From: CAXXOK01 sp964640955 | Lineage (GTDB): Bacteria > Bacillota > Clostridia > Christensenellales > Aristaeellaceae | DNA length: 43,176 bases | Direction: 5' to 3' | Assembly: GCA_964640955.1 (NCBI GenBank) | Contig: CAZXJI010000026.1 | Coordinates: forward strand, 1-43,176 | Part shown: in pieces, positions 24,158 to 33,461 of the stretch | Layout: each line of letters begins with the position of its first letter | How positions within the stretch are numbered: position 1 is the stretch's first letter | The notes under the pieces: generated by a model | Databases searched by the model: none | The model's input: only the letters and a program-made list of their open reading frames with translations | What the model was told of the DNA's origin: nothing | Program-made: the position numbers and the translations under genes

Positions 24158-25102
24158 ATGAAAAAACGGCTTTCCCTGTTTCTGGCATGCCTGCTGCTGC
24201 TCCCCTTCCTGCCCGCGGCGGCGGAAAGCGCGCCGGCGCTGAACATCGTCACCACCATTTACCCCCAGTACGATTTTGCGCGCGCCGTGGCGGGCGACAC
24301 CGGCTCCGCGACGCTTACGATGCTGCTTAAGCCCGGGGCGGACATGCACTCCTACGAGCCGACGCCGCAGGACATCATCGCCATCCGCAACGCCGATCTG
24401 TTCGTCTACGTAGGCGGCGAATCCGACGCGTGGGTGGCGGATATCCTCGGTTCCATGCCGGACAGCGACGTGAAGGCGATATCGCTGACGAGCATGGTGG
24501 ACACGCTCACGGAGGAACACGTGGAAGGCATGGAGGTCGAGGAGGAAGGGAGCGGCGATACGGGCGACGAGGAGGAGATGGACGAGCACGTATGGACGGC
24601 TCCCCTGAACGCCGCCGCGATGGTCGACGCCATCTGCGTTGAAATGAGCGCCCTCGCGCCCGCATACGCCGACGCCTACCGGGCCAACGCCGATGCCTAC
24701 ATCGCGAAGCTTCAGGCGCTGGACGAGGCTTTCCGCGAGGTGGTTACCTCCGGCAAACGCACGGAAGTGATCTTCGGAGACCGCTTCCCCATGCGCTACT
24801 TCACCCACGCCTACGGCCTCACCTACTATGCCGCTTTCCCCGGCTGCTCCGCGCAGACCGAGCCCAGCGCGCAGACCGTCGCTTTCCTCATCGACAAGGT
24901 AAAGGAGGATCAGGTGCCGCTGATCCTGTACCCGGAGCTGTCCACGCACACGATCGCCGACGCCATCAGCGCCGAGACGGGCGTGCCCACCCATATCTTC
25001 TACGCCTGCCACAACCTGACGGCGGACGAGTTCGCGGCGGGTAAAACCTACGTGGACTTCATGACCGAGAACCTGGAAACGCTGAAGATCGCGCTGAACT
25101 GA
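24158..25102 (+). CDS. Zinc/manganese-type ABC transporter binding protein (ZnuA-like, cluster A-I)
   Basis: A 314-residue exported metal-binding protein. The signal peptide (MKKRLSLF..., cleavage near residue 21-24 after PAAA) has no lipobox Cys. Metal-site landmarks are His in GADMHSYEPTP and His in MDEHVWTAP; between them is a Glu/Asp-rich loop (EEHVEGMEVEEEGSGDTGDEEE) where zinc-specific members often have a His-rich loop. The third ligand position reads FGDRFPMRYF, so Asp may replace the usual His, and the last is in YPELSTHTIAD. No permease or ATPase gene is adjacent, so it must work with components encoded elsewhere. The ATG at 24158 follows GGAGG. Confidence 0.9.
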   Translation: MKKRLSLFLACLLLLPFLPAAAESAPALNIVTTIYPQYDFARAVAGDTGSATLTMLLKPGADMHSYEPTPQDIIAIRNADLFVYVGGESDAWVADILGSMPDSDVKAISLTSMVDTLTEEHVEGMEVEEEGSGDTGDEEEMDEHVWTAPLNAAAMVDAICVEMSALAPAYADAYRANADAYIAKLQALDEAFREVVTSGKRTEVIFGDRFPMRYFTHAYGLTYYAAFPGCSAQTEPSAQTVAFLIDKVKEDQVPLILYPELSTHTIADAISAETGVPTHIFYACHNLTADEFAAGKTYVDFMTENLETLKIALN

Positions 25103-25122
25103 TGCCCAACGGTACGCAAAGA

Positions 25123-25155
25123 GGAGCCCGCCGGTTTAGACCGGCGGGCTCCTTT
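25123..25155. terminator. Bidirectional terminator
   Basis: A perfect 13-base stem (25123-25135 with 25140-25152), loop TTAG, then TTT. It lies between convergent znuA-like and aroK genes. Confidence 0.8.
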
Positions 25156-25169
25156 GTATTCTCTTCGTA

Positions 25170-25685
25170 TTACGGCCGCGCGCCCAGCTGGCGCGCCACG
25201 CCTTCCAGCGCGGCCAGACCGTTGTGGAAGCCGTTGCCGTTGTCCAGCACCACGTCGGCGATGCTTCTGTACACCGGCATGCGCTCCTCGTAGATGCGCT
25301 CGATCTCCTCGCGGCCCTTCTGGGCCAGCAGCGGGCGCTTTTCCGCGCGGATGTCCAGCAGAATATCGTCGATCGGACGGTCGATGAGCACTACATACCC
25401 CTGCGCGCGCATGATGCGCTGGTTGAGCTCCCTAAGCGCCGTGCCCCCGCCCGTGGAAATGATGCCGGGCGTCGCGTTGGCCAGTTCCGCAAGCAGCCGG
25501 GTCTCCCCGTCGCGAAAGGCGGTTTCGCCGTAGGTTTCGTAGATTTGCGCGGTGTTCATGCCGGTAATCTCGGTGAGGTAGGCGTCGGTATCCAGGTAAG
25601 GCGTCTGCAGCTTGAGGGCCACGCGGCGCCCGAGGGCGCTCTTGCCGCTTCCGGGCATCCCGACCAAGAAGATATGCCTCTCCAT
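25170..25685 (-). CDS. aroK: Shikimate kinase
   Basis: A 171-residue shikimate kinase that phosphorylates shikimate with ATP in aromatic amino acid synthesis. Walker A GMPGSGKSAL (9-18), DTDAYL (~32-37, shikimate-binding Asp), ETAFRDGE with the conserved Arg, STGGG (~77-81), and the lid Arg in RPLLAQ are all present. It begins 4 bases after the histidine kinase stop, with GGGAG overlapping that stop, and is the last gene of a long minus-strand run; no other aromatic-pathway gene is nearby. Confidence 0.95.
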   Translation of the reverse strand: MERHIFLVGMPGSGKSALGRRVALKLQTPYLDTDAYLTEITGMNTAQIYETYGETAFRDGETRLLAELANATPGIISTGGGTALRELNQRIMRAQGYVVLIDRPIDDILLDIRAEKRPLLAQKGREEIERIYEERMPVYRSIADVVLDNGNGFHNGLAALEGVARQLGARP

Positions 25686-25689
25686 GAAG

Positions 25690-27201
25690 CTACTCCCTTT
25701 CCCTCGCGTCCTTTTCCGGCCGGTCGCCGCCTTCGCCCAGGGCCATCGTTCTGCCGGCCGCCTCCAGCGTAAACTCGAACGCCGCGCCGGTTTCCGTGGG
25801 CAGAAGCCGGATGGTCTGCCCGTGCTGCTCGACGATTCGCTGGCAGATGCTCAGCCCAAGCCCGGTACCGGAGCCCTTGCCGACCGTGTGCGCCTTGTCC
25901 GCCTTGTAAAACCGGTCGAAGATATGGGGACGGTCCTCCGGCAGGATGGGCGCGCCGTCGTTGCGGACGACCACCGATACTTTATCATGCACTAAAGCGG
26001 TGTGGATTGTCAAGTTCCCGCGGTCGTTAATGAACTTCAAAGCGTTATCCACCAGATTGTACACGACCTGGGCGATGCGGTCCTGATCGGCGCGCACCGG
26101 GCAGGGATCGCTTTCGAATTCCAGGTGCAGTTCGATCCCGCGCTGCTCCAGCTCGTTCATGCGGCCGATAATCACGCGGCGGACGGTCTCGTTGATGTCG
26201 TACACGGAGGGCTTAAGCTCCGCCACGCCCTTTTCCATGCGGCTCAGGTCCAGCAGATCGGCGATGAGCTTCTTGAGGCGGTTGGTTTCGTCGCTCACCA
26301 CCTGCAGGTAGCGGTCGCGCTCCCCGGGGGGAATGGTGCCGTCCAGCATGCCTTCCACGAAGCCGTGGATGCTGGTGACGGGCGAGCGCAGCTCGTGGCT
26401 GACGTTGGCGACGAAGTCCCGCCGGTTCTCCTCCACCTGGGCCAGCTTATCCGCCATGATGTTAAAAGCCCCGGCCAGCTGGCGCACCTCGTTGACGCCG
26501 GTGACGGCGGCGCGGCTGCCGAACTTGCCGCGGCTCATGTCCTCGGCGGCGCGGGTGATGACGGTGAGGGGTTTGACGATGCTGCGGGTGTACAGCAGCG
26601 CGCAGAACGCCGCCACCAGCGCGGCGATGGAAAAGCCCCCCACGATCTGCCACACGATGCCGCGGTACTCCGCCTCGATGACCTGCGCGCTGGTGTGGAT
26701 GAACACTGCGCCCAGAACGCTGCCGTTCTGCACCCACGGCACCGCGACGGTGAACACGGTGCCGTTGGCCGCGTTGGTGATGCGGGTTTCGATCTCCTTG
26801 CCGGTCAGCACCTCGTTGAGGGCGTCGGTCACGTCCGAGGCGGTCAGGCTTTCGACGGTGTCGGGATTGTTTTTGATCGCGGTGATCATGTTGTCCTTCA
26901 CGCTGCCGTTGCGATCCACGATGAGGATATACGCGCCGAAATCCTCGTAGACGTTGGACGCCTTCCATTGCAGGTAGGTTTCCGTGGGGGTGTCGATGCC
27001 CAGGTAATCGCTCAGCGTCGAATCCTCCACGCGGCTGGCCAGAAAGGCGATCTCCCGTGCCTGCACCAGCAGGCTTTCCATGCGGCTGGCGATCATGTTG
27101 TTACGGATGGTGATGATGGAAAAAGCCGCGCCGACGAACACCACCACCAGAATAATCAGCAAAAGGATCGAAAACAGCCGCGAGAACATGCTGTGAAACA
27201 T
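25690..27201 (-). CDS. Sensor histidine kinase (ResE/PhoR/WalK-like)
   Basis: A 503-residue membrane kinase: span 1 at ~10-32, an extracytoplasmic PAS/CACHE-like domain ~35-180, span 2 at ~185-207, HAMP ~208-260, HisKA with phospho-acceptor in FVANVSHELRSPVTSIHGF, and HATPase_c with NLVDNALKF, DRPHIFDRFYKAD and GTGLGLSI. It pairs with the OmpR-type regulator encoded 45 bases upstream. The ATG at 27201 has GGAGG 8 bases before it. Signal unknown; the pair lies between mutS2 and aroK. Confidence 0.94.
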   Translation of the reverse strand: MFHSMFSRLFSILLLIILVVVFVGAAFSIITIRNNMIASRMESLLVQAREIAFLASRVEDSTLSDYLGIDTPTETYLQWKASNVYEDFGAYILIVDRNGSVKDNMITAIKNNPDTVESLTASDVTDALNEVLTGKEIETRITNAANGTVFTVAVPWVQNGSVLGAVFIHTSAQVIEAEYRGIVWQIVGGFSIAALVAAFCALLYTRSIVKPLTVITRAAEDMSRGKFGSRAAVTGVNEVRQLAGAFNIMADKLAQVEENRRDFVANVSHELRSPVTSIHGFVEGMLDGTIPPGERDRYLQVVSDETNRLKKLIADLLDLSRMEKGVAELKPSVYDINETVRRVIIGRMNELEQRGIELHLEFESDPCPVRADQDRIAQVVYNLVDNALKFINDRGNLTIHTALVHDKVSVVVRNDGAPILPEDRPHIFDRFYKADKAHTVGKGSGTGLGLSICQRIVEQHGQTIRLLPTETGAAFEFTLEAAGRTMALGEGGDRPEKDARERE

Positions 27202-27246
27202 GGATTTTCCTCCGGTATTCTTCCCCGAAACGGGCGCTTCCCGCGC

Positions 27247-27957
27247 CTAGCGCCCGGCTTCCTTGGTTTCGAACTTATAGCCTACGCGCCACACGGTGTG
27301 AATCTCCCAGCCGTAGTTTTCGCATCCCACCAGCTTTTCCCGAAGGCGCTTGATGTGCACGTCCACCGTCCGGCTGTCGCCGAAGAAGTCGAACCCCCAC
27401 ACCCGTTCCAACAGCTGCTCGCGCGTAAAGACCATGTTGGGGTGGGACGCCAGAAAATAAAGCACTTCCAGCTCCTTGGGGGGCATCTCCACAGGTTTGC
27501 CTTCGTAGGTTACCTCGTAGCGGGCGAGGCTCACGGTCAGCTGCGGGAAGCTGATCATATCGTCGGCCTCCGTCTCGCCGCTTTCGGTGCCGCTGCGGCG
27601 CAGCACCGCCTTGACGCGGGCGACCAGCTCCTTGTTTTCAAACGGCTTGGTAATGTAGTCGTCCGCGCCCAGCTCCAGCCCCAGCACCTTGTCGAACGTT
27701 TCGTCCTTGGCCGTCAGCATGATGACGGGCGTCTTGCTGGTTTTGCGAATCTCGCGAAGCACGTCCAGCCCGTCCACGCCGGGCAGCATCACGTCCAGCA
27801 GCACAAGCGAGGGCTGCCGCTGCTTGAACGCCGCCAGTCCCTCGTCGCCGCGGGCCGCCTCGCACACCTCGAAGCCTTCCTTTTCCAGGTACAGCCGAAT
27901 CAGGTGGCTGATGTTGCGGTCGTCGTCCACCAGCAAAATACGCTGATTATCCGCCAT
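27247..27957 (-). CDS. OmpR/PhoB-family response regulator
   Basis: A 236-residue regulator. The receiver has DDD (11-13), phospho-acceptor Asp55 (LLDVMLP) and the conserved Lys in ITKPF. The C-terminal winged helix is complete (FTREQLLERVWGFDFFGDSRTVDVHIKRLREKL, VWRVGYKF). It starts 36 bases after mutS2 with a GGGAGGAA site and is followed by its kinase. ResD/WalR/PhoP-like in sequence style; targets cannot be told from the window. Confidence 0.95.
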   Translation of the reverse strand: MADNQRILLVDDDRNISHLIRLYLEKEGFEVCEAARGDEGLAAFKQRQPSLVLLDVMLPGVDGLDVLREIRKTSKTPVIMLTAKDETFDKVLGLELGADDYITKPFENKELVARVKAVLRRSGTESGETEADDMISFPQLTVSLARYEVTYEGKPVEMPPKELEVLYFLASHPNMVFTREQLLERVWGFDFFGDSRTVDVHIKRLREKLVGCENYGWEIHTVWRVGYKFETKEAGR

Positions 27958-27993
27958 GTTCCATTCCTCCCGTACTCCGCGTCCGCCGGAACG

Positions 27994-30348
27994 CTATTTG
28001 AGCGTGACCACCGTCACGCCGTCCTCGCCCTCGCCGTAGACCCCCGGGCGGAAGCTTTTGACGTCCATATGCCCTTTCAGGTGCCGCTGAATGCCGGCGC
28101 GAAGCACCCCCGTGCCCTTGCCGTGGATGATGCTCACCTCGTTGAGCCCCGCCAGCGTCGCCTCGTCCAGGTAGCGGTCCACCTCGGGCAGCGCCTCGTC
28201 CTGCGCCATGCCGCGCACGTCCAGCTCCAGCGGCACCGAGCGGGCCATGGCGCCGGTTTTGGTCGTCACGTTCACCCGAACGGCCTTGGGCGGCTCCACC
28301 AGCCGAAGCTGGCTCAGGTGCGCCGTCAGCTTCATGATGCCCGCCTGTATCTGCACCTCGCCCTTGCTGTTGGGCGTGCTTAACACGGTGCCGCGGGTTT
28401 TGAGGTGAACGATCTCCACGCTTTCGCCGGGCCGGACGGTCTTGGGCGCGACGAAGCGCGTTTCGCTGGGCTGCGAAAGCCCCTCGCTGAGCGCGTCGAT
28501 GCCTTTCTCCATGCGCTTTTTGAGTTCCTGCATCTCGTGCTCCGGCACCTGCGTCTGCTTCTTGAGGGCCTTCAGCTCGGAGAGGATGGCGTCGGCCTCG
28601 CGGCGGGCGTTCTCCATCACGCGCTTGGCGTCCTCGCGGGCCTTTCGCATGCTCTTTTCGCGGCTCTGCTCAATCTCCCGGCGCAGCTTCTCGGCCTCGT
28701 TGCGAAGCGCCACCGTCTCCTGGTGCGTCTCCTCCGCCATCCTGCGCTCCTTTTCGGCGATCTGGCGATGATACTCGGCGTTGGCGATGACGTCCTCGAA
28801 GCGCACGTCGTTTTGCGACAGCAGTTGTTTCGACCCGTCGATGATTTTTTCGTCCAGGCCCAGCCGGCGGCTGATATCGAACGCGTTGCTCTTGCCGGGG
28901 ATGCCGATGGAGAGGCGGTAGGTGGGCCGCAGGGTTTGAATGTCGAACTCGACGCTTGCGTTTTCCACGCCGGGCGTGGACAGGGCGAAGGCCTTGAGCT
29001 CGCTGTAATGCGTGGTCGCCATGGTGCGCACCCTGCGCGCAAGCAGGCTGCTTAAAATCGTCTGGGCCAGCGCCGCGCCCTCGGTGGGGTCGGTGCCCGC
29101 GCCCAGCTCGTCGAACAGCACCAGGTCGTTGTCCCCCACGCTTTTCATGATCGACACGATGTTGGTCATGTGGCTGGAGAAGGTGGACAGCGACTGCTCG
29201 ATGGACTGCTCGTCGCCGATGTCGGCGTACACGCGGTCGAACACCGCAAGCTCCGTGCCCAGCTCCGCGGGCACGTGCAGCCCGGCCTGCGCCATGAGCG
29301 TCAGAAGCCCCACGGTCTTGAGCGTCACGGTCTTGCCGCCGGTGTTGGGGCCGGTCACGATCAGCGTAGTGAACTCCTCGCCCAGCCACAGGGTGATGGG
29401 CACCACCTGCTCCCGGTCGATAAGCGGGTGCCGGGCACGGATGAGCTTGAGAAAACCGCGGCGGTTGAGCTTGGGCAGCACCGCGCTCATGTCCTTGGCC
29501 AGCAGTCCCTTGGCAAAGGCAAAATCCAGCCGGGTCAGGAGGTCGATGTTGTTTCGGAGCTCGTCGGCGTGGGGCGCAAGCTGGGCGGAAAGCGCCAGCA
29601 GAATGCGTTCGATCTCCTGCTGCTCCTTGGCGTGGAGCTGTTTGAGGTCGTTGCCCAGCTCCACCACGGCCATCGGCTCCACGAACAGCGTCGCGCCCGT
29701 GGAGCTCTGGTCGTGCACCAGGCCCGGGACGCTCGCGCGGTATTCGGCCTTGACGGGGATGCAGTAGCGGTCGCCCCGCATGGTGACGATGGACTCCTGC
29801 AGGTATTTGGAAAAGCTCGACGAGCGGATCATCTGGTTGAGCTTGTCGCGCATCCGTTCGTTGGCGGAGCGAATCTGCCGCCGGATCTGCGCAAGCTCGG
29901 CGGAGGCACGGTCGGCGATCTCCTCTTCGCTCAGGATCGCGTCGCTGATCTCGTTTTCCAGCGCCGAAAGCGTGGTCAGTCGGCTCGCCAGCCCCGTCAG
30001 GATCGGGGTGTCCTCGCGATCCTTCACCAGCGCCGTGCGCGCCGTGCGCGCCGCGCGCAGGCAGCCCGCCACGTCCAAAAGGGCCTTGGGGCTCAGCGCG
30101 GCGCCCTTCTGGGCGAGGGAAAGCTGCTCCCGCACGTCGGCGAACCACACAAGCGGCTGTCCGCCCAGATAGGAGATGAGCACCGAGGCCTCCTCGGTCT
30201 CGTCCAGCGCGCGGTTCACCTCGCCGAAATCGCCGGACGGCGTCAGCGCGCGGCAAAGTTCCGCCCCCAGTTCGGTCACGCACAGGGACGAGAGCTTTTC
30301 CCGTATTTTCGTAAACTCCAGCACGCGAAGCCCGCGTTCCGGTTCCAT
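27994..30348 (-). CDS. mutS2: Endonuclease MutS2 / ribosome-rescue factor RqcU
   Basis: A 784-residue MutS2 protein: N-terminal clamp/lever region, ATPase with Walker A TGPNTGGKTV (~333-342), Walker B VLFDELGAGTDPTEG, long coiled-coil (~520-640) and C-terminal Smr domain with LDVRGM and IIHGKGTGVLRAGI. In Bacillus subtilis MutS2 (RqcU) splits collided ribosomes for quality control; older work ascribes recombination suppression. All expected motifs are present and the length is standard. The ATG at 30348 has GAGGAA upstream; the gene follows the U32 gene by 33 bases. Confidence 0.96.
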   Translation of the reverse strand: MEPERGLRVLEFTKIREKLSSLCVTELGAELCRALTPSGDFGEVNRALDETEEASVLISYLGGQPLVWFADVREQLSLAQKGAALSPKALLDVAGCLRAARTARTALVKDREDTPILTGLASRLTTLSALENEISDAILSEEEIADRASAELAQIRRQIRSANERMRDKLNQMIRSSSFSKYLQESIVTMRGDRYCIPVKAEYRASVPGLVHDQSSTGATLFVEPMAVVELGNDLKQLHAKEQQEIERILLALSAQLAPHADELRNNIDLLTRLDFAFAKGLLAKDMSAVLPKLNRRGFLKLIRARHPLIDREQVVPITLWLGEEFTTLIVTGPNTGGKTVTLKTVGLLTLMAQAGLHVPAELGTELAVFDRVYADIGDEQSIEQSLSTFSSHMTNIVSIMKSVGDNDLVLFDELGAGTDPTEGAALAQTILSSLLARRVRTMATTHYSELKAFALSTPGVENASVEFDIQTLRPTYRLSIGIPGKSNAFDISRRLGLDEKIIDGSKQLLSQNDVRFEDVIANAEYHRQIAEKERRMAEETHQETVALRNEAEKLRREIEQSREKSMRKAREDAKRVMENARREADAILSELKALKKQTQVPEHEMQELKKRMEKGIDALSEGLSQPSETRFVAPKTVRPGESVEIVHLKTRGTVLSTPNSKGEVQIQAGIMKLTAHLSQLRLVEPPKAVRVNVTTKTGAMARSVPLELDVRGMAQDEALPEVDRYLDEATLAGLNEVSIIHGKGTGVLRAGIQRHLKGHMDVKSFRPGVYGEGEDGVTVVTLK

Positions 30349-30381
30349 GGGCCGTTCCTCCTTCGGTTCCCGCGCCCCGCG

Positions 30382-32775
30382 CTATTCCACGCCGCGCAGA
30401 AAATGCCCCTGCGTCGAGGGCGTATCGCTTTCGGGGACGCTCCCCGCACGCATTAACTCCGCAAATCGCCGCGTCACGGCCAACTGCCCGCCGGGCGGCT
30501 CCACCGTAAAGCGCAGCCGCATGCCCGCGCCCATCGCCCGGCGGCGGGCCTCCTGCCGGGAAAGGTCGGTGGGCAGGGCGTTGAGCATTTCCAGCACGCA
30601 GCCTTCGGGCATGCGTACGCGCGTCAGCGGGAAGCGGAACCCCTTGCGGTCGGTCAGCGCCGCGTCCGGGCTTGCGCAGGCCGCATCATTCGGGCCGCAC
30701 AGCGCGCAGGCCCCGCGGCCGCCGGTCAGCCCCCGCGCGACGCGCTCCGGGCAGTGGTTGAGCAGCATCACCCGCTCCCGGCCGTACACCGTAAGCAGCG
30801 CCGGCACGCCGCGCGTATCCGGCAGCAGCGCCGATAACTCGCCCGCGTTGAGTTCCGGCCAGAGCGTGAAAAACGCGATCCGGCCGTCCAGCAGTTCCCG
30901 CGCGGCCTCGCGGTTGGTCACGGGCACGCCTTCCCCCAGCGCCGCGGGCAAAGGCAGGGGGAACCCCAGCTGTCCCACGCTGCCCACGACGATCCCCGCG
31001 AGACGCTCCGCGTTGGCGGTGACCGCGGGCAGCGCCGAGGCGAACGCCGCGTCGCTCATCTGCGCCGGCAGGGAAAGCCACGCTCCGGCCGGGAGCCGGG
31101 GCAGCTCCGCCCGCAGGGCGGCAGCCGTCCAGTCCCGCGGCGCATACACCAGTAGGTTCGCGCCCGCGCCGAGAAAATCCTGCCCCATACAGGCGTCCGA
31201 AAACCATACGGCAAGCGTCTGCGCGGCGTCGATCGCCGGGCCGGCGTACGGAGGCGGATCGGGGAACCGTGCCGTATCGCAGAGGGCTTTCGCACGCGCC
31301 GGCGTGCTTTTCGCAAACGCCTCCCGCCGCACCGACGCCAGTTTTTCAAGCGCGTCCCGCCGCAGCGCGTTGAGCGCGGACACGGGCGCGAAAGCCGCGT
31401 CGGTTTCCACCTGCGGCGGGCCGTTCAGGGCAAAGGGCGAATCCCCCAGCTTCGAAAGCGAGCGCGCGATATCCTCCGCCGTCAGGGCGCGCGTGCGCGG
31501 CGCCTGCGTCGGTTCGCCCGTCACGCTCACGGCGGTTTCGCCGTCGCCCACGGTCAGCCGCACGGGTTCGCCCGCGCATACCGACGCGCGCATCGAAACG
31601 GGAATGGGCGGTTCCGTAAGCGCTTGCGCCCGGCGCACCTGCGTTTCGTCGGTCAGGCGGACGAGCAAATCGCCCGCGCGCACCGGCGAGCCGGGGCGCA
31701 GCCGAAGCGTCGCGCTTGCGTCCTGTTCGGGCCCGGAATAGCGCAGCTCCGTATCCTCCGCGCCTTCCACGCGCAGGCCGTCGCCGTCGTGGAGCGTCGT
31801 GCGCAGCTCGGCCGTCGCCAGCCCGCCCCGCACCGCCGTAATCCTTCCGATCGGCACCCCGCCGTGCCCCATGCGCCGCACGGAACACAGCGCCGCGTCC
31901 TGCGCGCCTCCCGCGTGCCCCACGGTGAAGCCGCCGCGCTGGAAGATCTGCAAAAGCGCGTCCCGCTCCCGTTCGTCCGCCGGGGCGAAGTTTCCCTCCG
32001 CCAGCGCATCCAGCGCCCAGCGGTAGCTTTCGGTCACCACCGCCACGTATTCCGGCCGTTTCAGCCGTCCTTCAATCTTGAGCGCCTTCACCCCGGCGGC
32101 CGCAAGCTCCGGCAGGCGGTCGCGCAGGCACAGGTCCCGGGTGGACAGCCAGGCCGCCGTTTCGCCCGCGTACCTGAGCGGCTGGCGGCAGGGCTGCGCG
32201 CACCGGCCGCGGTTGCCGCTGCGCCCGCCGGCCATGCTGGAAAGCAGGCACTGGCCACTAACGGACGCGCACAGCGCGCCGTGGACGAACACCTCGGTAT
32301 CCGCGCCGGTCGCCGCCACTTCGGCGACGGTGCGAAGGTCGCATTCCCGCGCCAGCACCACGCGCCGCGCGCCGCGCGCAAGCGCGAAGCGCGCCCCCGC
32401 CGCCGTATGAATGCCCATCTGCGTGCTCGCGTGGATTTCCAGCGCGGGAAACAGTTCCCGCGCCATGCGCAGCACCCCGGCGTCCTGCACGATCACCGCG
32501 TCGGCGCGGCAGGCGGCAATCACCCGGAGCGCCTCGCAAACCGCCTCTTCCTCGCCGGGCTTGACGAGGGTGTTGACCGTCACGTGGACGCGCACGTGGT
32601 ACAGATGGGCGTAAGCCACGGCCGCCTCCAGCGCTTCCGCGTCGAAGTTGGCCGCCGCGGCGCGCGCGCCGAAACGGGCGTACCCCAGGTACACCGCATC
32701 CGCGCCCGCGCAAACCGCCGCCCGGAGCGCCTCCGCGCCGCCGGCGGGGGCGAGCAGTTCCATCGGCCCGTTCAT
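30382..32775 (-). CDS. U32-family protein with DUF3656 domain (RlhA-like)
   Basis: A 797-residue U32 protein. The N-terminal TIM-barrel-like U32 domain has ELLAPAGGAEALRAAVCAGADAVYLG, the E/HASTQMGIHT region, and the Cys cluster CLLSSMAGGRSGNRGRCAQPCR that in relatives holds an iron-sulfur cluster. The C-terminal half carries the DUF3656-type region and further Cys (CALCGPND). E. coli RlhA of this architecture hydroxylates C2501 of 23S rRNA; a similar RNA-modifying role is inferred, and the old peptidase label is doubtful. The ATG at 32775 has only a distant AAAGGA; the ATG four codons later (32763) is an alternative. Confidence 0.9.
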   Translation of the reverse strand: MNGPMELLAPAGGAEALRAAVCAGADAVYLGYARFGARAAAANFDAEALEAAVAYAHLYHVRVHVTVNTLVKPGEEEAVCEALRVIAACRADAVIVQDAGVLRMARELFPALEIHASTQMGIHTAAGARFALARGARRVVLARECDLRTVAEVAATGADTEVFVHGALCASVSGQCLLSSMAGGRSGNRGRCAQPCRQPLRYAGETAAWLSTRDLCLRDRLPELAAAGVKALKIEGRLKRPEYVAVVTESYRWALDALAEGNFAPADERERDALLQIFQRGGFTVGHAGGAQDAALCSVRRMGHGGVPIGRITAVRGGLATAELRTTLHDGDGLRVEGAEDTELRYSGPEQDASATLRLRPGSPVRAGDLLVRLTDETQVRRAQALTEPPIPVSMRASVCAGEPVRLTVGDGETAVSVTGEPTQAPRTRALTAEDIARSLSKLGDSPFALNGPPQVETDAAFAPVSALNALRRDALEKLASVRREAFAKSTPARAKALCDTARFPDPPPYAGPAIDAAQTLAVWFSDACMGQDFLGAGANLLVYAPRDWTAAALRAELPRLPAGAWLSLPAQMSDAAFASALPAVTANAERLAGIVVGSVGQLGFPLPLPAALGEGVPVTNREAARELLDGRIAFFTLWPELNAGELSALLPDTRGVPALLTVYGRERVMLLNHCPERVARGLTGGRGACALCGPNDAACASPDAALTDRKGFRFPLTRVRMPEGCVLEMLNALPTDLSRQEARRRAMGAGMRLRFTVEPPGGQLAVTRRFAELMRAGSVPESDTPSTQGHFLRGVE

Positions 32776-32808
32776 ATCGTCGCCGCGCGTCCTTTCCTCA
32801 GCGCTAAA

Positions 32809-32834
32809 GCGGCGCGGGCTCCCGCCCGCGCCGC
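32809..32834 (-). terminator. Hairpin between cyclophilin and U32 genes
   Basis: A 10-base stem (32809-32818 with 32825-32834), loop of 6, followed on the minus strand by TTTAG. It probably ends the cyclophilin transcript. Confidence 0.6.
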
Positions 32835-32856
32835 GCCGCTGTGTTCGGCTTGCCGC

Positions 32857-33381
32857 CTACATCTGGTCGAACGGGTATACCTTGCCGTCGGTCTCCACCC
32901 GAATGGAACGGATGACCTGCGGCACCTGCGGTTTGTCGCTGCGGTCCGTGGGCGCGTTCACGATCGCCTCGGCGACCTCCATGCCGGAGAGCACCTTGCC
33001 GAAAGCCGCGTATGCCACGTCCAGGTGCGGGCTGTCGCTGGTCATGACGAAGAACTGCGAACCCGCGCTGTCCTTCATCATGCTGCGGGCCATGCTCAGC
33101 ACCCCGTAGGTGTGCTTCACCGGGTTGGGCACGCCATTCTGGCTGAACTCGCCCTTGATGCAATAGCCGGGGCCGCCGGTGCCGGTGCCCTTGGGGCAGC
33201 CGCCCTGGATCATGAAACCGGGAATGCAGCGGTGGAAGGTCAGGCCGTCGTAAAAGCCGCTGTTGGCCAGCGCGATAAAATTGCCCACCGATTGGGGCGC
33301 GGTATCCGGGTAGAGCTCGCCCTTCATGACGCCGCCGTTTTGCATGACGATTTCAAAAGTCGGATTGCCCAAAACGATCAT
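32857..33381 (-). CDS. Cyclophilin-type peptidyl-prolyl cis-trans isomerase
   Basis: A 174-residue single-domain cyclophilin with no signal peptide, so cytoplasmic. Catalytic-region motifs FHRCIPGFMIQGG and SQFFVMTSDSPHLDVAYAAFGKV are present; the Trp that binds cyclosporin in eukaryotic forms is His, as in most bacterial ones. The start is taken at 33381 because homologues begin shortly before MQNGGVMKGELYP and because the promoter at 33433-33460 would make the ATG at 33423 nearly leaderless; that longer start (14 residues more) remains possible. Confidence 0.92.
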   Translation of the reverse strand: MIVLGNPTFEIVMQNGGVMKGELYPDTAPQSVGNFIALANSGFYDGLTFHRCIPGFMIQGGCPKGTGTGGPGYCIKGEFSQNGVPNPVKHTYGVLSMARSMMKDSAGSQFFVMTSDSPHLDVAYAAFGKVLSGMEVAEAIVNAPTDRSDKPQVPQVIRSIRVETDGKVYPFDQM

Positions 33382-33432
33382 CCTTTCTGGATTGGGGAAG
33401 ACCGGCGGAAACGCGTCGATCATAACTCCTGT

Positions 33433-33460
33433 ATTATAACAGGATTTGACAAACATGCAA
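33433..33460 (-). promoter_or_regulatory. Promoter of the cyclophilin gene
   Basis: TTGCAT (33455-33460), 16-base spacer, TATAAT (33433-33438) on the minus strand. Confidence 0.6.
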
Positions 33461-33461
33461 G

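Noticed and set aside
30382..32775. Collagenase/peptidase label for the U32 protein
   Set aside because: The DUF3656 architecture matches RlhA-type RNA-modification proteins; peptidase activity is not supported by a visible protease motif.
33423..33423. Longer start of the cyclophilin gene (ATG at 33423)
   Set aside because: It would be almost leaderless relative to the promoter and adds residues not typical of the family; kept only as an alternative.
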